37,597 nt of DNA from a virus. The notes under the pieces were generated by a model. It was not told the origin of the DNA and searched no databases. It saw nothing but the letters and a program-made list of their open reading frames with translations. A program made the translations under genes and the position numbers. Below are positions 7,671 to 16,554 of this stretch, one piece after another; position 1 is the first letter of the stretch; every line of letters starts with the position of its first letter. The stretch spans positions 1 through 37,597 of the IMG/VR virus record IMGVR_UViG_3300013103_000028. The stretch is one strand, 5' to 3'.

Positions 7671-8600
7671 TTATAGCTTTCTCGTCACTAAATAACTTGC
7701 CAACACCAAACCAGCCAAACCAGAATCATAAAATGGTTGACTGAATGATTGAATAACCCTAGCCGCTTGTGGATTCGGTCGTTCGCTAAGCAAAACTTTG
7801 CACATATATGATAAAACTGCATAACGTATTTTTTCAGCATCAACCTTATTTGGCAGGGCATTCAATTGTAATCTGCAATGACCCCAATCACTAGTTAACA
7901 AAGCTCTACACAAATCAATAATTGATGCTTCTGTTATCTCAATTTTCCTTATCACTTGAATAATTTGATCCAAATTATCCATATCTACGATTTGGTCCAA
8001 AATGCTCAGAGCGATTCCTGGACTACCATTAGATGATTTGATTATCTCAGAAATTATTTCTGAAGGGTAATCTTCAACGTTTACATTTTCTTTTGCTAGT
8101 GCAGATAACAAAAAAGCTGTCATTTCTTTATCAGTAAGTGGCTTTACTTCAAATTGATGACAACGCCGTTTCACTGTAACTTTTAATTTCTGTGGATCAG
8201 TTGTGCACAGTATGAAGATAACATGTTTTGGAGGCTCCTCAAGTGCCTTTAACATAGCATCCTGAAAAAAGTCATTGGCCTTGTGAACCTCATCCATACA
8301 GTAAACCTTGATTTTGCTAGAGAATGGAGCGAAATGAAGATTTAGTTTGATACGCCTTGCATCATCAATACCTCTCGTATCACCGATATCAAGTTCATGG
8401 TAATCTCTATCAGAACAACCTATTTCTTTAGCAATAATTCTAGCCAAAGTGGTTTTCCCACAACCTGATGGGCCCGTAAATAAGTATGATCTTGGTTGAT
8501 CCTTTCTTGACAATATTGTTTGTAATGATGCTTTTATGCTTTCGTTTCCAAAGAAGTCCTCAAGTGACTTCGGTCTGTGATCAAGATGAAGAGGGGACAT
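7671..8600 (-). CDS. Clamp loader ATPase (DnaX/RFC small-subunit type)
   Basis: This AAA+ ATPase of about 309 aa starts MSPLHLDHRPKSLEDFFGN, as clamp loaders do. It has Walker A GPSGCGKT, Walker B VYCMDEVHKA, sensor-1 ILCTTDP and the RRCHQF segment corresponding to the SRC arginine-finger motif. A C-terminal helical domain follows. It would open and load the divergent sliding clamp at 14389-15414. The start at 8600 is preferred over an in-frame TTG at 8618 because TTGGAG lies seven bases upstream of it and the family begins there. No zinc-binding module of bacterial DnaX is present, and only one loader subunit is found, so a homomeric loader is likely. Confidence 0.9.
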   Translation of the reverse strand: MSPLHLDHRPKSLEDFFGNESIKASLQTILSRKDQPRSYLFTGPSGCGKTTLARIIAKEIGCSDRDYHELDIGDTRGIDDARRIKLNLHFAPFSSKIKVYCMDEVHKANDFFQDAMLKALEEPPKHVIFILCTTDPQKLKVTVKRRCHQFEVKPLTDKEMTAFLLSALAKENVNVEDYPSEIISEIIKSSNGSPGIALSILDQIVDMDNLDQIIQVIRKIEITEASIIDLCRALLTSDWGHCRLQLNALPNKVDAEKIRYAVLSYMCKVLLSERPNPQAARVIQSFSQPFYDSGLAGLVLASYLVTRKL

Positions 8601-8662
8601 TAGTAAACTCCAATCCAAGTTTCAGTGACATCTGTATGATATTCACATAAATATAAATCATA

Positions 8663-9757
8663 TCAGAACACATTTTTGACTCTCCCATAAAATGAATAAT
8701 GTAGATGATACCTTAAGGCAAGGATAGGGTCCCACATGGCTCCAGTGCATGATAAGGCAGCATCTGCCCCCAAATCCAAAAGGTCCTGGAAATCTTGAGG
8801 TGTCAGGATACCCCCTACAGCAAAAATCTTAAAGTCATAGTGCTCTTTTTCTCGCAAAGCAACTAAGCGGCGGGTGAAATCTCGGGCTAAATACTTTAAA
8901 GCGTAACCGCTAACCCCGCTCTGACTCCGACCAGCACCAGGCAACACCTGCTGCCCTTGTTGGTCCACCACCCTCAATTTCAGAGAATTTATTCCTACCA
9001 CCCCATTGATATCGTTGCTGACGGCGGATAGCAGACGGGCCAAGTGGCTATCCTCACTAATATAACTGACTTTTATAAGAAGTGGCAGATCCTTAACTTG
9101 CTGGCGTACAGCTCGGGTTATCTGAGCAGCAAGTTCTGGTGCTTCATAAATATGGCCTTCTTCAACAGGGCTGTTAGGGCAAGAAAAATTTAGCTCAATG
9201 ACCTCAGCCCCGGCCTCGGCCGCCAGAGCCGCAGCGCGGACAAAATCCCGCAGGAATCTATCAAAATGATTGTTTTCCGCAGTGCCCACGACGCTAACAA
9301 TCAACATCTGACCTTGTTGCAAATAATCCTTACTTTTAGCGATATCTGGCTGCCAGACTTCAGGTGACTGGAGGTCTGGAACACCCAGTGAATTGGTCAT
9401 ACTAATCTTGGTGATTGAGGTGTAAGATTTCGAAGTCTTAACATAGTCTGGAATAGCCCCAGGTAACCAAGGTTTTGTAGCCTCTACAAGCAAGCAATTT
9501 GGGTAGGGGTGCTCAGTTTGACGCCTAGTGCGAACTGTTTTATAGGTCAAGATATCAAAGCCTAATTGAGAATAAAGGCGAATCCACCGTGAGTCAAGCA
9601 ATAGCCCAGCTGGAATCCCCAACTGAGAGCTTAACTTTTTTCCCCAAAAGGGATATTTTGCTTGGCCGATTATTTTAAAAGGAAGGGATTCTGGCGATAT
9701 GCTGGGTCCATGCTCAAAATTATATTTAAAGGTCTTTTTAATATCATATACTGGCAT
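8663..9757 (-). CDS. Dihydroorotate-dehydrogenase-like FMN oxidoreductase
   Basis: This 364-aa TIM-barrel flavoprotein of the DHODH superfamily includes FDILTYKTVRT, NSLGVPD, and ELNFSCPN with the cysteine used as catalytic base in class 1 enzymes (class 2 has serine). LLIKVS, AGRSQSGVSG, FAVGGI and SCTGAMWDP follow at the FMN phosphate site. The known family reaction is oxidation of dihydroorotate in pyrimidine synthesis; reduction of another pyrimidine-like ring is possible. The gene is visibly more GC-rich than its AT-rich neighbours, suggesting recent transfer. The start could be ATG at 9757 or 9766; 9757 has AAGAAG ten bases upstream. It sits between the clamp loader and a putative DNA glycosyltransferase. 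Confidence 0.82.
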   Translation of the reverse strand: MPVYDIKKTFKYNFEHGPSISPESLPFKIIGQAKYPFWGKKLSSQLGIPAGLLLDSRWIRLYSQLGFDILTYKTVRTRRQTEHPYPNCLLVEATKPWLPGAIPDYVKTSKSYTSITKISMTNSLGVPDLQSPEVWQPDIAKSKDYLQQGQMLIVSVVGTAENNHFDRFLRDFVRAAALAAEAGAEVIELNFSCPNSPVEEGHIYEAPELAAQITRAVRQQVKDLPLLIKVSYISEDSHLARLLSAVSNDINGVVGINSLKLRVVDQQGQQVLPGAGRSQSGVSGYALKYLARDFTRRLVALREKEHYDFKIFAVGGILTPQDFQDLLDLGADAALSCTGAMWDPILALRYHLHYSFYGRVKNVF

Positions 9758-9823
9758 TGTTAGCATTCTTCTTATGATTATGACATCATTTGTGATGCTT
9801 AATAACTGCATGTAATCATTTTC

Positions 9824-10669
9824 TCAATCAATCAATTTCATTCCATAATTGTTAACGCCCCTTGGGATAACTAAACCTGGTTTCATAATCAATTTGTTTT
9901 TCTCAAATCCTTTATAAATTGGCGGTTTGAAATGTCTATAATCAACTGAATGCTGGTATCTATTCCATTTGTAAGTGATTTTGGTTACATCTGGATGTTG
10001 CTCAACTAATGATTCCGCCATTTTCTTTCTGCCTTCACCATGATACAACTCATCAGTATTTCCACCTTGCATTACCATAGTTGCAACCTTATCACATAAA
10101 AAAGCATAAAACAAAACTGTGCACCAACCATCCTTTAATACTCTCAAAGATAAATCAGTATCTTCATTGTATTTGCCCCTCCATCTATGTTTGAGACTGT
10201 TTAATATTAAAATACAAGAATATATTCTAGTGTTCAAAACAAATGGGGGATGCTTTGATTTCCTTGGCGTGAAGGACTCATATTGCATCCCAGCTAAGGC
10301 GATATTCTCATATCTATCTACAAAATCTTCTATAACTTTGAATATCGTTCCAGAATAACATCTATATTTCATATTTCTATTCAAGCGATAAAAATCCCTT
10401 ATGTTATCATCTAATATCCAATGTCTTTTAGCACCAGTAGAAATGGAGTGTTCCCAAATCCAATTCCTAGCGGGAATGGAACCTTGACCAAGATTGGAAA
10501 ATGGCAACACCAATATTTTAGCAGGATCAATTACTGAAACATAATTATCATATTCCTGCGGCTCAACCACGATATGGTAAGGAACATTCATTTTCTCAAG
10601 GGCCTTGCTCGTCAGTCTTGATCCCCACCTGCCCTTTGAAACTATATAAACAGGATATTCAGGATTCAT
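9824..10669 (-). CDS. TET-associated-glycosyltransferase-like protein (putative DNA base glycosyltransferase)
   Basis: This 281-aa GT-A-like glycosyltransferase has an N-terminal PVYIVSKGRW, a following VPYHIVVEP strand, NLGQGSIPARNWIWEH, and HWILDDNIRDF containing the DDN metal/nucleotide-sugar motif near residues 87-89. A later NEDTDLSLRVLKDGW segment fits an acceptor-side acidic motif. This pattern matches the phage TET-associated glycosyltransferase group, proposed to glycosylate hydroxymethyl-pyrimidines in DNA. No TET/JBP oxygenase or hydroxymethylase is visible in the window. The start at 10669 (ATG) is preferred to GTG at 10675; it overlaps the upstream small gene by 11 bases, indicating coupling. 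Fold assignment is good; the DNA substrate is inferred. Confidence 0.7.
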   Translation of the reverse strand: MNPEYPVYIVSKGRWGSRLTSKALEKMNVPYHIVVEPQEYDNYVSVIDPAKILVLPFSNLGQGSIPARNWIWEHSISTGAKRHWILDDNIRDFYRLNRNMKYRCYSGTIFKVIEDFVDRYENIALAGMQYESFTPRKSKHPPFVLNTRIYSCILILNSLKHRWRGKYNEDTDLSLRVLKDGWCTVLFYAFLCDKVATMVMQGGNTDELYHGEGRKKMAESLVEQHPDVTKITYKWNRYQHSVDYRHFKPPIYKGFEKNKLIMKPGLVIPRGVNNYGMKLID

Positions 10670-10913
10670 CAACACACTTCTTCCGTAGTAAATTTTCAGG
10701 TTCCAACTTTGGATACCAAATGAATTTTGTTCTCTCAGTTATTTTTTGTTTGACTAGTTTTGAAAATTCCAACATGTCCTCTTTAGATTTGAAATGAACA
10801 TGAATGGTTTTCCATGGTGTTTGTTCTTTTTGAATGAACTCTGGCATATTCTGCCAGTGCTCTTCCCAAGGCTCAGGCAAATCAAGCAACGATGATCTCA
10901 ATTTCTTAACCAT
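10659..10913 (-). CDS. Small conserved-looking phage protein paired with the glycosyltransferase
   Basis: This 84-aa protein has GAGG about eight bases before the ATG at 10913, inside the last codons of the polymerase gene, and its end overlaps the glycosyltransferase start. The C-terminal part reads as a helix (SKEDMLEFSKLVKQKI) followed by a strand TKFIWYP, preceded by a TIHVHF strand, giving a small alpha/beta unit. The tight coupling suggests it works with either the polymerase or the glycosyltransferase. I know similar short proteins from phages but no function, so it stays hypothetical. Confidence 0.6.
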   Translation of the reverse strand: MVKKLRSSLLDLPEPWEEHWQNMPEFIQKEQTPWKTIHVHFKSKEDMLEFSKLVKQKITERTKFIWYPKLEPENLLRKKCVDES

Positions 10914-13900
10914 CGCCAATCCTCTTTTGAAGCATGAATAGCACAATCCATCCACTTAGCACAGTCTATACACTCATCAAAATTATTATTATCAGGCTCA
11001 ACATCATAAACACAAGTAAACTCTGATCGACCGATAGGCCAATTTTTCCCTCCTATTCTTCCAAGAACATCAACAAAATTCTTGATACCGATTTCAAAAC
11101 TACTGTAATTATTATAGCTGTGTAGCACTGCCGCTGGATGGATGCACCAACAAATCCAGCATTTATATCTATCTGACCAAATCGTCGTGCCACTAAGTGT
11201 ACTTATGCCACTATTTCTTTCAGTAAAAAATTTTACACTAGTATTGCCAAATGCTAGTATGACAATCGGTGAGAGATTTGTGATTTCATCTTCAAGTATC
11301 ATTCGACAAGCTTCAATTTGGCCTTTAGTTGGTGTTTTGCCTTTACCTGGAAAACATTTTACAACGTTGGTAATGTGAAACATTGATGCTGATAGACCAT
11401 ATTTTCGCAATTCAGGCCACAAAATCTGATAACCAGCCTTACCAATAAACCCAATTCCTTTTTCATCCTCATCTGGGCCTGGAGCTTCTCCACAAATCAT
11501 AATATTGTAGCGTCCTATTGAAGGATTAACTGGGGCCCTACAAATTTCATGCAATTGGCATGATTTGCATTTAATTGGTTTATAATACTTCACTATTTTA
11601 ATGAGATTAACATCAGTGATTTTACATTGCAAAAGATCATCTTCAGAAAAGCTTTCCCAATCTCTATTTTCAAGTTCATACAAATGATTAAACCTATTCT
11701 TTTTGTCTGAAATATTGAATGAGAAATATTTTTGAATATCATGTGCCTCTTCATCAGTTAATTTTCTACCATCAGCACCAATTTTCAAAAGCATTTGATT
11801 CAGCGAATCTGATTGCTGCTGAATTGAGTTAATGTTGAAGAAACCTTTATTCAAACCAGATTTTGAAGCAATTTTTTGGGCTTGTGCCTTACCAATGCCT
11901 TTTATTTCAGTAAATGGTGCATACAAAACATCCTCATGTTTTGATACGAACCATTTATCAGCTAACGACAGACCAAACTTAGGCAGCTCGATTCTCAACC
12001 CCAAACGCCTTGCTTCATCAATATATGATGATTTGTTATCATCCCCACCATAAGTCAACAGTGATGCCATAAACTCTTTTGGGTAATTGAATTTCAACCA
12101 AGCTGTCCAATATGCAATGAGCGAATATTCAACTGAATGTGATTTATTAAAGGAATAACTTCCATGTGAAGATAATGCATCCCAAATTTGGGAAGCTTCG
12201 TGTAGTGTTAATGTATTCTGTTGAATACAACCATCAATGAATTGTTGCTTATATTTTCCAAACTCCTCCGAACCTTTTGATTTGCTCACTACTTTTCTTA
12301 CTTTATCACAAATTCCCCAAGACAAACCTGCCAACTCATACATCGCACGCATAACTTGTTCTTGGTAAACAATAATTCCTAGCGTTTCTTTGGTAAATGA
12401 TTCCATTTTAGGGTGGAGATACACTACTGGCTTATCTCCACGTTTTCTCATAATAAACTCATCAGTCATACCAGAAGCCAAAGGCCCAGGTCTTGATAAT
12501 GCATTAAGCAATACTATATCATCAAACTCATTAACACCCATTTCCTTGCTTAATCTTATCAGTAATGGTGTTCCCATTTGAAACACACCAACTGAATGCC
12601 CTAATGACATCTCATGAAATACTTTTTCATCATTAAGTGGAATTTTATCAAACTCTATTTCAACATTATGATTTTTCTTTATCAACTTTCTTGCATAGTT
12701 TAGCATGGTCAATGATGACAGGCCCAAAACATCAAGTTTCATCATGCCCATGAATTCAGCATCATCTTTATCCCAATTAGCGACAAGCTTATTATCTCTC
12801 AAACAAAGATTACACCTCTTGCCGAATCTCAAGTCTTCAGATGATATACAAATAGCAGCAGCATGTTGTCCAACCCCACGCACTTGATCCTCAAGTTCAG
12901 TAGCCAATTGAAAAATCTCTGGATATTTTGCTTGGAATGACCTCAACTCCTCTGATTTCTTTAATGAATCTTCAATTGTATGCCCTGGTCGCACACCATT
13001 ATCAGGCTTCAATGCTATTGATTTGGCTGCTTTATCAACATCAATTTGATTTATTCCAAATACCCTAGATACATCCCTCAGGGCGCCTCTTCCCTTCATA
13101 GTCATAAAAGTTGAGATGCCAGCGACATTATATTCACCATAGAGCTTCTCCAAATGATCTCTTACCTCATGCCTACGCTCATCTTCAAAATCAATATCTA
13201 TATCTGGAAAATCAATGCGCTCTGGAGAAACAAATCTAGCAAAAATCAATCCATATCTAATCGGATCAACATCAGTAATTCTCATCAAATACGCGACTAA
13301 ACTACCTCCAACTGAACCACGTCCAGGACCGGTCATTATGCCTTGTTCATAGCACCAATTAACCAATTCCCAAACGATCAAAAAATATCTCTGAAATCCC
13401 ATCAAGCAAATTTGCTCAAATTCATCTTCTATCCTTTTACGATAGACGCTTGGTGGTGCAGCACTTGTATCCCGTTCTATCAACCCTTCTTCAATGATTG
13501 CTCTCAAAAGTTCAGTTTCATCTTTGTCTTCAAAACCACAAACTTTCGGCAATTCAACACTGTGCCGTTTTATTTTGTAACCGTTGCATAATTCCGCTAC
13601 TGCTATCGTATTTTCAATAGCTTGCATGTATTCAACTTCATCAACTATACCTTGCCTTTTAAAACCATCAATCACTTCCTGCTCTGACCACATGTGAAGC
13701 TGCCAATCTCTTATTGTAAATCTGTCTTCATCAGTCCACCTCTTCTTGTGTTGAATTGCCAATAACACCTCTTGTGTTTTGTTTTGATGTGGTAATGGAT
13801 AATGGCAATCAACAGTAGCTACCAAGGGAATATCATTTTCCCTTGATAGCTCAACCTTCTTTGCATTTACACTTTTCTGTATCTCCATATTATGAGGCAT

Positions 13901-14383
13901 AATCTCAAGACAGACCGTATTAGTGTGATTCAACTCAAGCAATAAATCGACACCACCAGGCATATTAATGAATGAACTCACACATGCTGATAAGAAAATC
14001 AAGCCCTCTCTGTGTTCCAAAAGCACCTTAGGACTAATGCGCGGTCTATGATAAAATCCTTCAAGATTGGCGATGGATAACATCTTTAGAATGTTTTCCA
14101 ATCCAATCTCATTTGTTATAAGCGCTACAAGATGATAGCGCTTCTCACCTCTAGTTCTTTTGAGATGATCAGGAACGATATATAATTCAATTCCCAATAT
14201 TGGTGTTATTGATTGTTTTAAACATGCCTTTTGGAATTTTATTAAACCATCAATATTACCATGATCAGTACAAGCCAGATATTGATGATTAAGTTCTCTG
14301 GCTCTCAGCACATACTGCTCAGCCTTGCCGCACCCATCCAAAAGACTGTACTCTGTATGAAGATGAAGATGACAAAAAGCCAA
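10898..14383 (-). CDS. dnaE: DNA polymerase III alpha subunit (DnaE type) fused to family-4-like uracil-DNA glycosylase
   Basis: This is a 1161-aa replicative polymerase. An N-terminal PHP domain (HLHLHTEYSLLDG, CTDHGN) is followed by the C-family polymerase core with TGPGRGSVGGS near 350, PDIDIDF near 393 (two catalytic aspartates) and MKLDVLGLSSL (third aspartate). KGIGKAQAQKI is helix-hairpin-helix-like. From about 935 it carries a uracil-DNA glycosylase: CKSC, CGEAPGPDEDE with FIGKAG, TNVVKCFPG with Cys-x15-Cys, and HPAAVL near 1081; all four iron-sulfur cysteines fit family 4. It ends with a Cys tail DECIDCAKWMDC near 1131-1152. No epsilon-type exonuclease is present, so the PHP domain may proofread. 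The fusion may link synthesis to uracil detection. Confidence 0.93.
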   Translation of the reverse strand: MAFCHLHLHTEYSLLDGCGKAEQYVLRARELNHQYLACTDHGNIDGLIKFQKACLKQSITPILGIELYIVPDHLKRTRGEKRYHLVALITNEIGLENILKMLSIANLEGFYHRPRISPKVLLEHREGLIFLSACVSSFINMPGGVDLLLELNHTNTVCLEIMPHNMEIQKSVNAKKVELSRENDIPLVATVDCHYPLPHQNKTQEVLLAIQHKKRWTDEDRFTIRDWQLHMWSEQEVIDGFKRQGIVDEVEYMQAIENTIAVAELCNGYKIKRHSVELPKVCGFEDKDETELLRAIIEEGLIERDTSAAPPSVYRKRIEDEFEQICLMGFQRYFLIVWELVNWCYEQGIMTGPGRGSVGGSLVAYLMRITDVDPIRYGLIFARFVSPERIDFPDIDIDFEDERRHEVRDHLEKLYGEYNVAGISTFMTMKGRGALRDVSRVFGINQIDVDKAAKSIALKPDNGVRPGHTIEDSLKKSEELRSFQAKYPEIFQLATELEDQVRGVGQHAAAICISSEDLRFGKRCNLCLRDNKLVANWDKDDAEFMGMMKLDVLGLSSLTMLNYARKLIKKNHNVEIEFDKIPLNDEKVFHEMSLGHSVGVFQMGTPLLIRLSKEMGVNEFDDIVLLNALSRPGPLASGMTDEFIMRKRGDKPVVYLHPKMESFTKETLGIIVYQEQVMRAMYELAGLSWGICDKVRKVVSKSKGSEEFGKYKQQFIDGCIQQNTLTLHEASQIWDALSSHGSYSFNKSHSVEYSLIAYWTAWLKFNYPKEFMASLLTYGGDDNKSSYIDEARRLGLRIELPKFGLSLADKWFVSKHEDVLYAPFTEIKGIGKAQAQKIASKSGLNKGFFNINSIQQQSDSLNQMLLKIGADGRKLTDEEAHDIQKYFSFNISDKKNRFNHLYELENRDWESFSEDDLLQCKITDVNLIKIVKYYKPIKCKSCQLHEICRAPVNPSIGRYNIMICGEAPGPDEDEKGIGFIGKAGYQILWPELRKYGLSASMFHITNVVKCFPGKGKTPTKGQIEACRMILEDEITNLSPIVILAFGNTSVKFFTERNSGISTLSGTTIWSDRYKCWICWCIHPAAVLHSYNNYSSFEIGIKNFVDVLGRIGGKNWPIGRSEFTCVYDVEPDNNNFDECIDCAKWMDCAIHASKEDWRWLRN

Positions 14384-14388
14384 TTTAT

Positions 14389-15414
14389 TCAGCTCTCAAT
14401 AGTTGCTATTACATGTTTGAAATTGTCACCATAAAAATAAACCAGCTTGTTGGATGTGTAAAAGGTTTTCGTCATCTTCACTATGCTTATAAAGTACCTT
14501 GGATTAATGTTAATTGAAACACCTTCTGGCCAACTTCTCTTTCCTAACTTAACTTTTTCCTTAATAGAACCATACTGGCGTTCACCAGTCACGATAAGAA
14601 ATTTCCCCTTTGGTTTTACATTGATATAATTAAGTCCAGAGTCCTGATATGACAAGATATCAGCTCTCTCCAAGGCTAATTCAAGCCCTTCTGGTAATTC
14701 ATAAATTTCTCCCATCTCGTCATCAGAAGGGAACATATTCTTCAAATTCTCATATGGAAATTCAGAAGCGATGAGACGAGTGCTAAAAACTGCACCTCCC
14801 GAACTCATAAAATGCCCCCATGATTCAGTAACAGCATACTGCTCCAAATCATCCAATTTCAATAGTTCCCTTACAGCACCACTAGGCAATGTAAATGTTT
14901 CTCCTAAATCACCATCTAGTGTGACCAACATAGCACGAAAATTATCTGAAGACACCACATCACTACCATGACAGTGAATACCAGTAAGCCCACCATGAAT
15001 CACATTACAACTAACGCTAGGAAGGCACAACCTCAGAGCCTCCATAAATCTACCAGGAAGATTTTTCCAATCAAGTTCATTAATTGATAAGTCATTCAAA
15101 AGATCTTCTATATCATATTCTATCAATTGCATGGACAATTCAGTAACACCATCAGTTACCAAAAGTGAATTATCTGAAATTGTTAAGTCAACTTCAGAAC
15201 CTGACATTTTATCCAACACCTTAAACAACTCTAGCGCCTTCACAGCACCATTAATACCAGTATCCAATGGATAAGTTACACTGATGTCATCATTATATGA
15301 TTGTATTAAACCATTGCGAAAAACGAAACTATCAGCCCCAGTAAACAACACATCACCTTTTGCAACACCAGGAATTACCGTTTTAAGTGCTGTAATCAAA
15401 TCAGTTCTATTCAT
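14389..15414 (-). CDS. DnaN-like DNA sliding clamp (divergent)
   Basis: This 341-aa protein is close to the length of bacterial beta clamps (about 370). Recognisable elements are GIHCHGSDVVSSDNFRAML, corresponding to the conserved G...TDG.RL segment of DnaN, and FSTRLIASEFPYENL, corresponding to SRLI.G.FP. Three repeated clamp domains are plausible from length. It would encircle DNA and tether the polymerase encoded immediately downstream, six bases away. AAGGAG lies five bases before ATG 15414. Its low similarity means paralogue roles cannot be excluded, but position and motifs support the clamp call. Confidence 0.8.
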   Translation of the reverse strand: MNRTDLITALKTVIPGVAKGDVLFTGADSFVFRNGLIQSYNDDISVTYPLDTGINGAVKALELFKVLDKMSGSEVDLTISDNSLLVTDGVTELSMQLIEYDIEDLLNDLSINELDWKNLPGRFMEALRLCLPSVSCNVIHGGLTGIHCHGSDVVSSDNFRAMLVTLDGDLGETFTLPSGAVRELLKLDDLEQYAVTESWGHFMSSGGAVFSTRLIASEFPYENLKNMFPSDDEMGEIYELPEGLELALERADILSYQDSGLNYINVKPKGKFLIVTGERQYGSIKEKVKLGKRSWPEGVSININPRYFISIVKMTKTFYTSNKLVYFYGDNFKHVIATIES

Positions 15415-15487
15415 TGTTTCTCCTTCCTAGTTTGCCAAACCTGCCTAAATTACAACAGGAATGGTTGGTCGCCTTTCCTCAACCATT

Positions 15488-15613
15488 TTATGGTTTTTGA
15501 TGCCTTTTTTCAGGCCATAACCAAGCCCAACAAATTAAACCCATCACGATCACTACGATCACACCTACCATGATAATCGCACATGCAGCTACAATATTGA
15601 GAAATTCCAACAT
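15488..15613 (-). CDS. Tiny membrane protein, 41 aa
   Basis: An ATG at 15613, just after the GNAT-like gene, opens a short frame. It encodes one strongly hydrophobic helix (residues 6-33, rich in Ile, Val and Met) and a short basic tail EKRHQKP. Its end sits in a small AACCAT/ATGGTT inverted repeat. It is one of several tiny single-span membrane proteins in this window. No family is recognised, and a weak ribosome site lowers confidence. Confidence 0.45.
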   Translation of the reverse strand: MLEFLNIVAACAIIMVGVIVVIVMGLICWAWLWPEKRHQKP

Positions 15614-15620
15614 TTTGGAC

Positions 15621-16418
15621 TCACTTTTCTCGTGACCAAGTGTTAACCACTCTAACACCAACTGGATTCATTTTATCTTTGAATGCCTTCAATTTCACAT
15701 TGTCTAGCACTCCCCCATCATTGACCAATTTGCCACTTCTTTGAATTCTCTCATCAGTGTAAAACAAAAAACGCATGTATTCACTTACAAACTCTTCATG
15801 CCTACAAATACACAAGCGATAATTTATCATTTTCCAGTTCTCATCCCAAACATTAATACCATATATGGTATCATTTAATATAAGTACTCGTCTATTTTTA
15901 CCACTGATAGCATACTTAATCATCACTTCAGCTTCATGCAATTCCCGTAATTCTTTGTTACTAAACCAATCTGAGATTAAATCCAATATCCCATTCTTAT
16001 GCTCTGAAGTTGGCTCCAAATATACTGAATCTGGATGCCTATTAGGAAACTTGCGACAATTTTTTCTAAAAACTGCCCAATCTTTCCCTTTCATATCCAA
16101 AAAAGATTTTGGATCATAAATGTATTCAAAATCAAGAAATGTTGAATGATAATTTAAACCAGGATGATATCCACAAAAATCAGACCAAAATTTACCAGCC
16201 CAATCAGAATCAACATCAACAGGACAAACACCCTTCATCACGTGTATGGGTGGAAAAACCACCAAAGAAGCATCAACATCCCATACGAAAACCCAATCCC
16301 CATCAGATTTTTCTACAAGACATGCCTTATCAAAATACTCATCAGATACCCAAAAATTTGGAGAGATTTTGAATCTTCTCAGCAATTCAAGATATTTACC
16401 GCTCAAGTTCAAGCCCAA
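15621..16418 (-). CDS. GNAT/DUF2156-like acyl- or aminoacyl-transferase
   Basis: This 265-aa protein has a helix KDWAVFRKNCRKFPNR in the middle, a strand pair around RVLILNDTIYGINVWDENW and NYRLCICRHEEF. The C-terminal VNDGGVLDNVKLKAFKDKMNP resembles the end of DUF2156/FemAB-like GNAT enzymes that move acyl or aminoacyl groups. GNAT-like transferases acting on DNA bases occur in phage hypermodification pathways, and this gene lies directly downstream of the radical SAM-PLP set. The start is uncertain: TTG at 16418 is used, overlapping a small basic gene by 23 bases. The fold assignment is moderate; the substrate is unknown. Confidence 0.5.
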   Translation of the reverse strand: MGLNLSGKYLELLRRFKISPNFWVSDEYFDKACLVEKSDGDWVFVWDVDASLVVFPPIHVMKGVCPVDVDSDWAGKFWSDFCGYHPGLNYHSTFLDFEYIYDPKSFLDMKGKDWAVFRKNCRKFPNRHPDSVYLEPTSEHKNGILDLISDWFSNKELRELHEAEVMIKYAISGKNRRVLILNDTIYGINVWDENWKMINYRLCICRHEEFVSEYMRFLFYTDERIQRSGKLVNDGGVLDNVKLKAFKDKMNPVGVRVVNTWSREK

Positions 16419-16554
16419 GCCCTATATTCTTCTCTTTTTCATGTTTCTCTTTTTCAGGCTTCTTAACACTCGAAAATTGCTGGTGGCTTCTTGATAGCAG
16501 CCTATCTATCAATGCCTTGCTCACCCCACCTGTTTTTCTACTTTTTCCTCCCAT
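16396..16554 (-). CDS. Small basic protein, 52 aa
   Basis: ATG 16554 has GGAGG nine bases upstream, inside the last codons of the 251-aa gene. The protein is highly charged (MGGKSRKTGG, KKPEKEKHEKEK) with a short helix SKALIDRLLS. It overlaps both neighbours in other frames (17 and 23 bases), which fits a translationally coupled operon. No family is recognised. It could be an accessory DNA-binding peptide, but that is only inferred from charge. Confidence 0.5.
   Translation of the reverse strand: MGGKSRKTGGVSKALIDRLLSRSHQQFSSVKKPEKEKHEKEKNIGLGLELER

Noticed and set aside
8601-8662. Short 30-codon frame between the DHODH and clamp loader genes
   Set aside because: It has no ribosome site and runs into the clamp loader start in another frame.
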